Below the pieces are notes generated by a model that saw nothing but the letters and a program-made list of their open reading frames with translations, had not been told where the DNA came from and made no database searches. The translations under genes and the position numbers were made by a program. A stretch of 64,000 bases of DNA from JBAYIE01 sp041665785 (GTDB lineage Bacteria; Bacteroidota; Bacteroidia; UKL13-3): the NCBI GenBank assembly GCA_041665785.1, contig JBAYIE010000017.1, positions 1 to 64,000 of the forward strand, written 5' to 3'. Positions 41,263-49,432 of this stretch are shown in pieces. The first letter of the stretch is position 1, and each line of letters starts with the position of its first letter.

Positions 41263-42645
41263 ATGAAAACTATCACGAAACGTTCATGGGCCGAACCATA
41301 CAAAATGAAAATGGTCGAGTTGCTCAAAATGACCAACCGGCCTCAACGGCTGAAAGCCATTAAAAATGCAGGATTCAACACCTTTTTACTCCGATCCGAA
41401 GATGTGTATATCGATTTATTGACGGATAGCGGAACCAGTGCCATGAGCGATCGCCAATGGGCTGGTATGATGATGGGTGATGAAGCCTATGCCGGAAGTA
41501 AAAACTTTTACCGCCTTGAGAAAGCCATTCAGCATTTTTACGGATACAAATACATCATCCCAACTCATCAGGGACGAGGTGCTGAAAATATTTTATCCCA
41601 AATTATGATTAAACCGGGCGATATCATTCCGGGTAATATGTATTTTACTACCACCCGCCTTCATCAGGAATTGGCAGGAGGTAAATTTTCCGATATCATC
41701 ATCGATGAAGCACACGATCCACTGAACGAACATCCGTTTAAAGGCAATGTAGATCTGGATAAACTGGATAAACTGGTGAAAAAGTACGGGGCTAAAAAAA
41801 TACCGTATGTAAGCATCGCCACCAATGTTAACATGGCCGGAGGACAACCGATCAGCATTAAAAATCTGAAAGAACTCAGAGCCTATACCAAAAAACACGG
41901 TATTAAAATCATCCACGACATGACCCGTGTGGCTGAGAATGCGTATTTCATTCAACAACGCGAAAAAGGATACAAGGCAAAAACTATCCGCGAAATCGTA
42001 AAGGAAATTTGTAATCTGACTGATGGAGCTACCATGAGTGCGAAGAAAGATGCGCTGGTGAATATCGGTGGATTTCTGGCTACCAACGATTGGGACGTAT
42101 TTGAAGAAGCACGCAATATGGTGGTAGTTTACGAAGGTTTGCATACGTATGGCGGCCTTGCCGGTCGCGACATGGAAGCCATGGCCATTGGAATTGAAGA
42201 AAGTCTCGACGATAACCATCAACGTGCACGTGTGGGTCAGGTAGAATACCTGGGCAACCTCATGTCGGATTACGGAATTCCTATTGTTCGTCCTATTGGC
42301 GGGCACGGAATTTTTGTGGATGCCAAGGCTTTTTTACCCCACCTTACACAGGATCAGTTTCCGGCACAAACGTTGGCTGCTGAAATTTATCTGGATTCAG
42401 GTGTGCGTACCATGGAAAGAGGCATTGTGTCGGCCGGACGTAAAGCCAATGGTGAAAATTATTACCCTAAACTGGAGCTGGTTAGATTTACGATCCCGCG
42501 CCGCGTGTATACGCAGGCACATATGGATGTGATTGCCGAATCAACAGCTGCAGTATATGAAAAACGCCATAAAATCAAAGGACTGAAAATGATTTATGAA
42601 CCCAAATATCTGCGTTTCTTTCAAGCCCGATTCGAACAACTTTGA
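41263..42645 (+). CDS. tpl: Tyrosine phenol-lyase
   Basis: Protein of 460 residues that splits tyrosine into phenol, pyruvate and ammonia. It matches the phenol-lyase blocks PTHQGRGAENILSQ, GNMYFTTTR, VVVYEGLHTYGGLAGRDMEA and RTMERGIVSAGR. Lys262 (SAKKDALVNIGG) binds PLP. The specificity residues are of the phenol-lyase type: Thr129 (YFTTTR) and Arg386 (MERG). It is about 85 bases downstream of tnaA and overlaps norC by four bases, suggesting a shared transcript through norB. Another aromatic substrate is possible. Confidence 0.88.
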   Translation: MKTITKRSWAEPYKMKMVELLKMTNRPQRLKAIKNAGFNTFLLRSEDVYIDLLTDSGTSAMSDRQWAGMMMGDEAYAGSKNFYRLEKAIQHFYGYKYIIPTHQGRGAENILSQIMIKPGDIIPGNMYFTTTRLHQELAGGKFSDIIIDEAHDPLNEHPFKGNVDLDKLDKLVKKYGAKKIPYVSIATNVNMAGGQPISIKNLKELRAYTKKHGIKIIHDMTRVAENAYFIQQREKGYKAKTIREIVKEICNLTDGATMSAKKDALVNIGGFLATNDWDVFEEARNMVVVYEGLHTYGGLAGRDMEAMAIGIEESLDDNHQRARVGQVEYLGNLMSDYGIPIVRPIGGHGIFVDAKAFLPHLTQDQFPAQTLAAEIYLDSGVRTMERGIVSAGRKANGENYYPKLELVRFTIPRRVYTQAHMDVIAESTAAVYEKRHKIKGLKMIYEPKYLRFFQARFEQL

Positions 42646-43052
42646 TCAATAAGAAAGCACTTTTGTTTTTGGTGTTGTGCCTTGCATTTATGGGGTACTC
42701 GTTCAGCATTTACCTGCAACCATCCCTGCGTGCAGGCACCACATCATCCCAACAACAACAGCTATCGGCTGATGGCAAACTGGTCTGGCAAAAATACAAT
42801 TGTCAGAGTTGTCATCAGCTCTATGGTTTGGGAGGATACCTGGGACCCGATCTCACGAATGTGTATTCGGCTCCCGGGAAAACAGAAGCATACCTGAAGG
42901 CTATCATTCTTGGTGGCAACAAGCAAATGCAGGGATTTAAACTCAGTGAAGAAGAACAGCATCAATTGATGGAATTCCTCAAAGTGGCCGATCAAAGCGG
43001 ATCTGCAGATCCCCGCAAGTTCCGCATTGAGAGCGATGGCATGATCCGATAA
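42642..43052 (+). CDS. norC: Nitric oxide reductase cytochrome c subunit (NorC-like)
   Basis: Protein of 136 residues from a TTG that overlaps the tpl stop (TTGA); no ATG or GTG precedes the membrane anchor, so the TTG start is favoured. One N-terminal helix (ALLFLVLCLAFMGYSFSIYL) anchors it. The heme c site is CQSCH (Cys54, Cys57, His58) with the probable axial methionine in KQMQGF (Met96). YNCQSCHQLYGLGGYLGPDL is the usual NorC/qNor-type heme block. It delivers electrons to NorB, which starts one base later. Confidence 0.9.
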   Translation: MINKKALLFLVLCLAFMGYSFSIYLQPSLRAGTTSSQQQQLSADGKLVWQKYNCQSCHQLYGLGGYLGPDLTNVYSAPGKTEAYLKAIILGGNKQMQGFKLSEEEQHQLMEFLKVADQSGSADPRKFRIESDGMIR

Positions 43053-43053
43053 T

Positions 43054-44433
43054 ATGAAACAAACAATGAATCCAACCAGTCGTTGGTTTTTTATGGCTGC
43101 TCTCATCATGCTTTTGTTGGGCTTGTTTTTTGGTGTAATGGCTGCACACAGTTATATCCTGCCGGGATTCTGGAACGATGTACTGGGCTTTATCAAACTG
43201 CGTCCGTTGCATGTTTCATCGGTTTTATTCTGGATTTTGCTAGGGGGAACCGGTTGTATTTATGCTGCTTTGGATTATCTGGCGCCCGGCAGGGTCTCGG
43301 TAAAAATGGCTAAATTACAATTCGCCATATGGATAGGATCCATTGCGATCATTCTCTGGTCTTATCTGAACGGATCATACGGTGGACGCGAGTATTGGGA
43401 ATTCAACCCGGTTTACGCATTACCCATCGCGCTGGCCTGGTTGCTCTTTCTCGCCAATTTTATCCGCGCCGTTCGTCTCTTAAAAAACTGGCCTGTTTAT
43501 GTATGGATGTGGATGACCGGAATTCTGTTTTTCCTGTTCACCTTTGCCGAGAACTATTTATGGGTCATCCCCTATTTCCGGGAACATTTTATTACCGATA
43601 CCACGATTCAATGGAAAGCCAATGGGTCGCTGGTTGGGTCATGGAATCAAATACTTTATGGTACAGCTTTTTTTCTCATGGACCGCATTACCCAAACCAA
43701 GGAAATCGGTTCCAATAAAACTGCATTTGCAATGTTCTTCCTGGGTTTATTCAACCTGATGTTTAACTGGGGGCATCATATTTACACCTTGCCAACCGAA
43801 GTGTATGTAAAATATATCGGATATGCAGTGAGTATGACGGAATGGATTTTCTTCATCAAAATTATTTATACCTGGAAGCAAAGCGTAACAGTAATGCAGA
43901 GGCATTATCATTATTTCCCCTATCGCTTTTTGATGGCATCCGATATCTGGGTATTTATCAATATCACTCAGGCCGTATTGATGTCGATTCCGGCATTGAA
44001 TTTATACACACATGGTACCCATGTAACCGTGGCACATGCGATGGGAACTACAATCGGTATCAACAGCATGATATTGCTTGCAGCTTGTTTTGAATTTCTG
44101 GGAAACAAACATACTGCATCTCAAAAAGGCTACAAATTGCTCAATATTTCATTTTGGGTAACGCAAATAGCTTTGCTTGTTTTCTGGCTATCCCTGAACG
44201 GTATGGGTGTATTACGAGGTATTTGGCAAATGAGCGAAAAACAAGCACCATTCAGTCTGATGATGGATGGAATGCAGCCCTGGTTTATGGTCTTTGTGTA
44301 TTCCGGAAGCGTAATGATGCTATCAATGGGAACCATTGTAATCATGCTGTTACGTTCCGGATTTCGAAAACCGGTGTCTATTGCTACTCCTGTGCCGGAT
44401 TCTGGTATAAAGCAAGTATCAACGAAAGAATAA
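43054..44433 (+). CDS. norB: Nitric oxide reductase large subunit, NorB-like, non-canonical ligands
   Basis: Protein of 459 residues with about 12 membrane helices, in the heme-copper oxidase superfamily. The His pair for Fe-B is present (WGHH, His241-His242), as are the heme b3 ligand His328 (VAHAMG) and the first low-spin ligand His53 (RPLHVSS). Hand alignment to Pseudomonas NorB puts Asn190 at the third Fe-B histidine (His207), Val194 at Glu211, and Met330 at the second low-spin heme histidine (His349). This is a divergent reductase; NorB families with altered Fe-B ligands have been proposed, but I cannot assign this one. It follows norC directly. Confidence 0.85.
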   Translation: MKQTMNPTSRWFFMAALIMLLLGLFFGVMAAHSYILPGFWNDVLGFIKLRPLHVSSVLFWILLGGTGCIYAALDYLAPGRVSVKMAKLQFAIWIGSIAIILWSYLNGSYGGREYWEFNPVYALPIALAWLLFLANFIRAVRLLKNWPVYVWMWMTGILFFLFTFAENYLWVIPYFREHFITDTTIQWKANGSLVGSWNQILYGTAFFLMDRITQTKEIGSNKTAFAMFFLGLFNLMFNWGHHIYTLPTEVYVKYIGYAVSMTEWIFFIKIIYTWKQSVTVMQRHYHYFPYRFLMASDIWVFINITQAVLMSIPALNLYTHGTHVTVAHAMGTTIGINSMILLAACFEFLGNKHTASQKGYKLLNISFWVTQIALLVFWLSLNGMGVLRGIWQMSEKQAPFSLMMDGMQPWFMVFVYSGSVMMLSMGTIVIMLLRSGFRKPVSIATPVPDSGIKQVSTKE

Positions 44434-44487
44434 ATCAAGAATCATCTCCAGTCATTAATTTTTCATTCATCCTCAAAAACGAAAACC

Positions 44488-44922
44488 ATGTTGAGTATTA
44501 CCCGAATTTTTAGGTTTGAAGCAGCTCATTCGCTGTCGGATTACGATGGATCGTGCCGGAATATTCACGGACATAGCTATAAATTGCATCTGACGGTAAG
44601 CGGAACAGGTCCAAAAAAAGGAATGTTGATTGATTTTAAGGTACTCAAAAAACTGGTAGAAGATGCTGTGGTAAATGAACTCGATCATGCGTTAATGCTG
44701 ATGAAAAACGAGCAAAATCTGGCCTATACCAAGAATATGATTACTAAAGTAGTCTGGATGGACGAAGAGCCAACAGCTGAATTTTTGGTTTACTGGATGT
44801 ATCATCGCATTGCACCGCAACTTCCGGATGATGTTTACGTATCCAATATCCGTCTTTTTGAAACAGAGAATTGTTATGTAGATTTTAGTGTAGCGGCACC
44901 ACTGTACGATAGTGCTGGCTAA
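44488..44922 (+). CDS. queD: 6-pyruvoyl tetrahydropterin synthase/QueD family protein
   Basis: Protein of 144 residues. The zinc histidines are His14 (FEAAHSL) and His27/His29 (NIHGHSYK); Cys23 (GSCRNIHGH) is the catalytic cysteine and ELDHALML the later conserved block. In bacteria this family most often makes 6-carboxy-tetrahydropterin for queuosine, but pterin synthesis is possible. It lies 54 bases after norB and its last 38 bases overlap the convergent nadB. No queC/queE is in the window. Confidence 0.92.
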   Translation: MLSITRIFRFEAAHSLSDYDGSCRNIHGHSYKLHLTVSGTGPKKGMLIDFKVLKKLVEDAVVNELDHALMLMKNEQNLAYTKNMITKVVWMDEEPTAEFLVYWMYHRIAPQLPDDVYVSNIRLFETENCYVDFSVAAPLYDSAG

Positions 44923-46465
44923 GCATCTCCAACGGGTGGTTAACAGTATGCAAGGGAGTTTCGGTAGTCCATGGTTCGCGTAACGGATGATCGGACCGGA
45001 AATGGCATCCTCTGCTTTCCAATCGTTCCATCGCACCTTGAGCAATCAATTTGGCCGTGATTAAACGGTTGTGCATCCGCTTTAAACCAATATTCAATAA
45101 CGACGGTTTGTGATACGAAAGTAATTCCTCTTCGATCATCATCAGGTGATCAAGTCCTCTAAGCATCTCGTCATGCCTGCGAACGATACCAAAATTATTC
45201 CATAGAATATATTGGATCCGTGTTTGCAAATGTTGGAGAGGTTCGTCTAAATCGGAATGATCAAGCCGTGTTGATGCAGTTTTATACATTTTATCCGAAA
45301 CAGCTTTCTCATTTATGTGTTGTGCCGCTCTTCTGGCCATAATGAGCAATTCCAGCAACGAATTGCTGGCCAACCGGTTTGCCCCGTGTAATCCGGTATT
45401 AGCCACTTCACCAATTGCGTACACATTGGAAACACCTGTTTCGCCATTACGGTTGGTTTGAATGCCTCCGCACATATAATGCGCTGCCGGCGATACCGGT
45501 ATCTTTTTATGCTCCTGATATCCTTGTCGATTGCACCATGCATACAATGCTGGAAATTCGGTTTGAAGCGTATGTTGCGGAATTCGGTTATAATCCAGCC
45601 ATACAGCTCCCTGCTGTGATTGCAAGAGATGCTGATACAACGTTTTACTCACAATATCGCGTGGAGCAAGACTTGATAAGGGATGTACTCCGTGCATCAA
45701 TTCCCTTCCAGCTTCGTCGCACAAGATAGCACCGGCACCTCTGAAAGCTTCTGTTACCAGGTAACCAATAGCTTGTTCTCCTGCAGGAATGCCCATGGTT
45801 GGATGAAACTGCATGAATTCCATACCGTATATGGGAGCTCCAGCCGCATAAGCGATGGCATATCCCTCACCGTTAGAAAGATGACTGTTGCTATGGTGGG
45901 CGAATAAATTACCACAACCACCTGTTGCCAGAATCACTCCATCAGCCCGCACCCATTCTGCTGTTCCTTCATCCGGATTGGCAATCAATGCGCCTACACA
46001 TACCTTGTCTTCTATCCACAATTTTAAGATAACCCCCTGTTTCAACACCTGAATGTTGGAGCGTTTCATCAATTGCTGATAATAAAACTGTACCAGGTGT
46101 TTGCCGGTCTCATCGCCTACATGTCTTACGCGACTTAAGCTGTGACCTCCTTCTTTAGCCAGATGATGATCAAAAAGGAATCCGTCGGCTTGCAATTCCT
46201 TCAACATTCCTAGTCCTGATGTAATAATGTCTCTGACACTTTCTTCATCGCAAAGACCGCTACCCGTTTTAACCGTATCGCTTATATGCGCTTCTATGTC
46301 TGCTTCAGAAACCGGAAACGCAACTCCTCCTTTGGCCATAAAGCTGTTGGAGGTAAATTCATCGCCAGCCGAGAGTAGAATAATTTCCGTTGATTCGTCT
46401 AATGCCAGTGCAGCACACATCGATGCGAGTCCATTTCCGGCACATATGATTCTTTTTCGCTGCAT
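44885..46465 (-). CDS. nadB: L-aspartate oxidase
   Basis: Protein of 526 residues. FAD-binding GNGLASMCAALAL at the N-terminus, AKGGVAFP, the substrate-side HPTMGI and EAFRGAGA, and GEVANTGLHGANRLASNSLLE (split as GEVANTGLHGANRLA) are NadB/succinate-dehydrogenase-flavoprotein signatures. It oxidises aspartate to iminoaspartate for NAD synthesis. Gene order on the minus strand is nadA, a 54-codon ORF, nadB; its ATG overlaps the small-ORF stop codon (TAATG). Confidence 0.95.
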   Translation of the reverse strand: MQRKRIICAGNGLASMCAALALDESTEIILLSAGDEFTSNSFMAKGGVAFPVSEADIEAHISDTVKTGSGLCDEESVRDIITSGLGMLKELQADGFLFDHHLAKEGGHSLSRVRHVGDETGKHLVQFYYQQLMKRSNIQVLKQGVILKLWIEDKVCVGALIANPDEGTAEWVRADGVILATGGCGNLFAHHSNSHLSNGEGYAIAYAAGAPIYGMEFMQFHPTMGIPAGEQAIGYLVTEAFRGAGAILCDEAGRELMHGVHPLSSLAPRDIVSKTLYQHLLQSQQGAVWLDYNRIPQHTLQTEFPALYAWCNRQGYQEHKKIPVSPAAHYMCGGIQTNRNGETGVSNVYAIGEVANTGLHGANRLASNSLLELLIMARRAAQHINEKAVSDKMYKTASTRLDHSDLDEPLQHLQTRIQYILWNNFGIVRRHDEMLRGLDHLMMIEEELLSYHKPSLLNIGLKRMHNRLITAKLIAQGAMERLESRGCHFRSDHPLREPWTTETPLHTVNHPLEMLSQHYRTVVPLH

Positions 46466-46629
46466 TAATTTTTATGGGTTTGACGATAAGACTGATACCA
46501 GATACTGAATATCCCAAATGCAATGGCAAGAATCCACAATCCCATTACATGCTGATTGATGGGAACATTATCAGGATCAGGCCACAAATCAGGATCGGGT
46601 TGTAAAAATATAAAAGCGTATATAATCAT
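46465..46629 (-). CDS. Small membrane protein encoded between nadA and nadB
   Basis: Fifty-four residues from ATG 46629, two bases after the nadA stop, ending in a TAA that overlaps the nadB start by one base (TAATG). An N-terminal hydrophobic stretch (MIIYAFIFLQ), then an acidic Pro/Asp segment (PDPDLWPDPDNVP), then one clear helix MGLWILAIAFGIFSIWYQSY with a basic tail. The tight coupling on both sides argues that it is translated. No function is known to me; it could help membrane association of the NadA/NadB pathway or be an unrelated microprotein. Confidence 0.7.
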   Translation of the reverse strand: MIIYAFIFLQPDPDLWPDPDNVPINQHVMGLWILAIAFGIFSIWYQSYRQTHKN

Positions 46630-46631
46630 GG

Positions 46632-47594
46632 TTAAAAATTGATCATGCGCATTACCGGTAATTTCGCCCTTTCGATGATGTCTTTATCTAAATGAATTCG
46701 GAATTTTATTTCATCCGGAGTGTTGATGGCTTCCAGTGCATTAAGTAGTTTTTCTATGGTATTTTGCTTCATGTGCGGGCATTTAATACAGGGCGTAATA
46801 AATTGTTTATCGGCATTGTTTTTTGCCAATGCAGTACCCAGATCGCATTCAGATGCCAGATAAAACTTTTGTGCTTTGCTTTCCTGCACATATTTAAGGA
46901 TATCGCCTGTACTGCCAACAATGCCTTTGTGCTTGTGTAGCTGCACCGACACCGTATCGCCAGGTACTTCCCAATGCATGAGAACTTCGGTGTCTTCATC
47001 CACCATTTCAATCATGTCATTCCTGAATTGTTCGTGCACTTCGCAGGTACCTTTCCATAATATCAATTCTTTACCACCGGCTTTTAATTTAGCCCTGAGA
47101 TTTTCACCCATATACTGGTCAGGAACAAAAATGATACGTTCGCTTTCCAGTGAAAGAGCAATATCAACAGCGTTTCGCGAAGTACAGCAAATGTCGAGTT
47201 CTGTTTTAGTTTCAGCCGTTGTATTGATATATCCCATAACAGGAACACCCGGATATTCTTTGCGCAATTGCACAATATCGGAAGCTGAAATACTGGATGC
47301 AAGAGAGCAACCCGCTTCCGGATCTGGCATAAATACCTGCTTTTCGGGACTTACAAGTAGCGCTGTTTCAGCCATAAAATGAACGCCGCAAAAAAGGATG
47401 TTCGAAGCTGCTGTATTTTTTGCTTCAAGGCTGAGTCCCAATGAATCTCCGACAAAATCTGCAATACCCCCATCTTTCTCCAATAACTGAAGTTCAGACG
47501 GCATATAATAATGAGCAAGCAAAACCACGTCCTTGGCCCGTTTCAGACTGTTGATGCGGTCGTATAGCAAGTGAATATTGCTGGTAGCGTTCAT
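46632..47594 (-). CDS. nadA: Quinolinate synthase A
   Basis: Protein of 320 residues. Condenses iminoaspartate with dihydroxyacetone phosphate to quinolinate using a 4Fe-4S cluster. Three pseudo-repeated domains are visible with the conserved ILFCGVHFMAETA, MPDPEAGCSLA and the cysteines in LDICCTSRNA and FITPCIKCPHMK (CxxC near the end). HWEVPGD is present in the third. Starts the nadA-small ORF-nadB operon. Confidence 0.96.
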   Translation of the reverse strand: MNATSNIHLLYDRINSLKRAKDVVLLAHYYMPSELQLLEKDGGIADFVGDSLGLSLEAKNTAASNILFCGVHFMAETALLVSPEKQVFMPDPEAGCSLASSISASDIVQLRKEYPGVPVMGYINTTAETKTELDICCTSRNAVDIALSLESERIIFVPDQYMGENLRAKLKAGGKELILWKGTCEVHEQFRNDMIEMVDEDTEVLMHWEVPGDTVSVQLHKHKGIVGSTGDILKYVQESKAQKFYLASECDLGTALAKNNADKQFITPCIKCPHMKQNTIEKLLNALEAINTPDEIKFRIHLDKDIIERAKLPVMRMINF

Positions 47595-47615
47595 GCCGCA
47601 AATGTTGCATTATAA

Positions 47616-47652
47616 GCAGGCGAGAACCTTGACCCGGGTCAACTTCGCCTGC
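47616..47652. promoter_or_regulatory. Nested inverted repeat between RIC and nadA
   Basis: Outer arms GCAGGCGA (47616-47623) and TCGCCTGC (47645-47652) enclose a perfect 14-base palindrome TTGACCCGGGTCAA (47629-47642). It could terminate the RIC gene, though the minus strand has no T-run after it. The inner palindrome has TTGAC-N4-GTCAA symmetry, like Crp/Fnr-family boxes. Function undecided. Confidence 0.5.
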
Positions 47653-47683
47653 TTTTGTGGAAATGATTTATGTAAGAGGTGCT

Positions 47684-48430
47684 TTATGCCTGAGGAATAG
47701 CGATTCCTGCTTGTGCATTTGCTTTTAATTGCGCTTCAAGCAAAATGGCATGTGGAAACAAGAGGTTATTTTCCAGATGAATGTGACGGTGAAGGTCTTT
47801 TTCAAACTCACTCAGTTTCTCGTAAGTAAATTGCCAGGTTGCGCAGGCATGCGCCGGTGGAGTATAATTGTTGGTCAACTCTGCTATACTTTCAAAACGT
47901 TCCCCTTCGCTGCTGTGTTCTGTTTCCATAATAGCAATTGGATTCTCAACAGATCCGAAACCGGCCGGTTCATAAGGCATCAGATTCATTTCGCAGGCTA
48001 CCAGTTTACGGATATGAGGAAATAAAATCAGTTCTTCTTTTTTCATATGCTGACTCAGGTTCACCGCAGTTTCGTGAAACATACGTTGCAAGTCGAGCAA
48101 ATATGGATTCTCCGGTCCATGACGATGAATCAGTCTTTCAATTTTCTGCGTAATCAGTTCCAGATTTTCTACTACATACCGGTGATGCTTTTTCTCGATA
48201 TAATCAATCAGCAGATCAAGTGGCCAGTGCGTGAAATCAATGATATCATCTTTTTGATCAGCACGTTTGGCAATGGCTGCTACTACTTCTTCAACCGGAA
48301 TAGAACGTTTGCTGCAGGCATGTTCAAGCGTTTGCTTTCCACCACAGCAATAATCAAAACGAAATGTTTCGAATACATGGCGACTTCCCGGATATTGGTT
48401 TACAATTTCATTTAAACTTAAGTCTTTCAT
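47684..48430 (-). CDS. Iron-sulfur cluster repair di-iron protein (RIC/ScdA/YtfE)
   Basis: About 248 residues from ATG 48430 (MKDLSLNEIVNQYPGSRHVF). The N-terminal ScdA_N domain (DUF542) contains the RFDYCCGGKQTL motif. The hemerythrin-like domain supplies iron ligands: HH in EKKHHRY, the HETAVNLSQHMKKEE helix, the TEHSSEGERF helix and DLHRHIHLENNLLFP. RIC proteins repair Fe-S clusters after nitric oxide or peroxide damage. It lies near norC-norB and under a palindrome-covered promoter, which fits NO-responsive control. Confidence 0.94.
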   Translation of the reverse strand: MKDLSLNEIVNQYPGSRHVFETFRFDYCCGGKQTLEHACSKRSIPVEEVVAAIAKRADQKDDIIDFTHWPLDLLIDYIEKKHHRYVVENLELITQKIERLIHRHGPENPYLLDLQRMFHETAVNLSQHMKKEELILFPHIRKLVACEMNLMPYEPAGFGSVENPIAIMETEHSSEGERFESIAELTNNYTPPAHACATWQFTYEKLSEFEKDLHRHIHLENNLLFPHAILLEAQLKANAQAGIAIPQA

Positions 48431-48449
48431 ATGATTTAGATTGAGCAAC

Positions 48450-48476
48450 AAATTTAAGATAATTATATCTTAAATA
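48450..48476 (-). promoter_or_regulatory. RIC promoter overlapped by a 24-base perfect palindrome
   Basis: Minus-strand -7 element TAAATTTG (plus 48450-48457) overlaps a perfect palindrome with arms ATTTAAGATA (48453-48462) and TATCTTAAAT (48467-48476) and a 4-base centre. Its AAGAT/ATCTT core resembles NsrR-type sites, and it would block RNA polymerase when bound. The binding protein is not identified. Confidence 0.75.
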
Positions 48477-48514
48477 GAATGATTCTAATCAGTTCACAAC
48501 TTATTTAATCATGA

Positions 48515-49432
48515 TCAGGCTTTTGATTCTGGTACCGACTTTTGAATCGTATTGTTAAGCAGGTAAACACCTGCAATGGTCAGAAAAACTGCGACCAAGG
48601 TTATAAAATTTAGCTTTTCGTCAAGAATAAACCAACCCAGAAAAACAGCTACAATCGTATTGATATAGGCATACGATGAAACCACAGAAGCCGGTAAAGC
48701 TTTTAAAATATACATGTAAGCACTATAGGCGATGATGGATCCGAAAGTGAAAAGATAAACCAAAGCCAGAATGCCATCGCGGTTGGGGTGCATATGACTC
48801 CACTCCCCTTTAATGCTCCCGAGGATTAATAAAATAACACCTCCGGCAATCATCTGCAATCCGGCGCCAAACAATGGATTCATCTCAGAGCGGTGATTTT
48901 TGGAATACACTGAACCCAAGGCCCATGCAGCGTTTGCAATTAGAATGGCCACAATTCCCCAGAAATAAAGTGGATTGGAAAAATCGCTGAGATTGTCCCG
49001 AAAAATCAAGGCTTGTCCGAATAAGGCAATCATCAGCCCCAATACAACATTCCAGGTTATGGGTTCTTTATATTTACCAAAAGCATTGATGCCAATGATC
49101 CATACTGGAGTAAGAGAACATATCAGGGCAGCTAAACCGCTGCTCACCGTTATTTCAGCCCAGGTTACGAGTCCGTTGCCGAGAACCAGCATAAGCACTC
49201 CATTGATCAATACAACGTATAATGTTTTTTTGCCCGGAAGTTTATGCCCTTTTACACCCATAAAATAGGTGCACAAAACCAATCCACCCAAACAATGGCG
49301 GAATGCGGCCATGAGCAATGGCGGAAAAGACTGAACCCCGATACGGATGGCTAAATAAGTGGTCCCCCAAAAAAAACTCACTGCTGCAAAAGCTACCCAG
49401 GGTTTCCATTTCTTGGGGTAGTTGCTCATCAT
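48515..49432 (-). CDS. EamA/DMT-family transporter
   Basis: Protein of 305 residues with ten membrane helices in two EamA halves. The first opens AFAAVSFFWGTTYLAIRIG and the second with FWGIVAILIANAAWALGSVYSK; each ends with a conserved proline/glutamate strand, ITVSSGLAALICSLTPVW and LPASVVSSYAYINTIVAVFLGWFILDE (split as LPASVVSSYAYINTIVAV and LGWFILDEKL). Such carriers export amino acids or other small metabolites; the substrate is unknown. Its start overlaps the lipA stop by four bases. Confidence 0.92.
   Translation of the reverse strand: MMSNYPKKWKPWVAFAAVSFFWGTTYLAIRIGVQSFPPLLMAAFRHCLGGLVLCTYFMGVKGHKLPGKKTLYVVLINGVLMLVLGNGLVTWAEITVSSGLAALICSLTPVWIIGINAFGKYKEPITWNVVLGLMIALFGQALIFRDNLSDFSNPLYFWGIVAILIANAAWALGSVYSKNHRSEMNPLFGAGLQMIAGGVILLILGSIKGEWSHMHPNRDGILALVYLFTFGSIIAYSAYMYILKALPASVVSSYAYINTIVAVFLGWFILDEKLNFITLVAVFLTIAGVYLLNNTIQKSVPESKA

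Noticed and set aside
41593..42306. 237-codon antisense open frame inside tpl
   Set aside because: Shadow frame of a well-conserved PLP lyase; histidine- and phenylalanine-rich low-plausibility protein.
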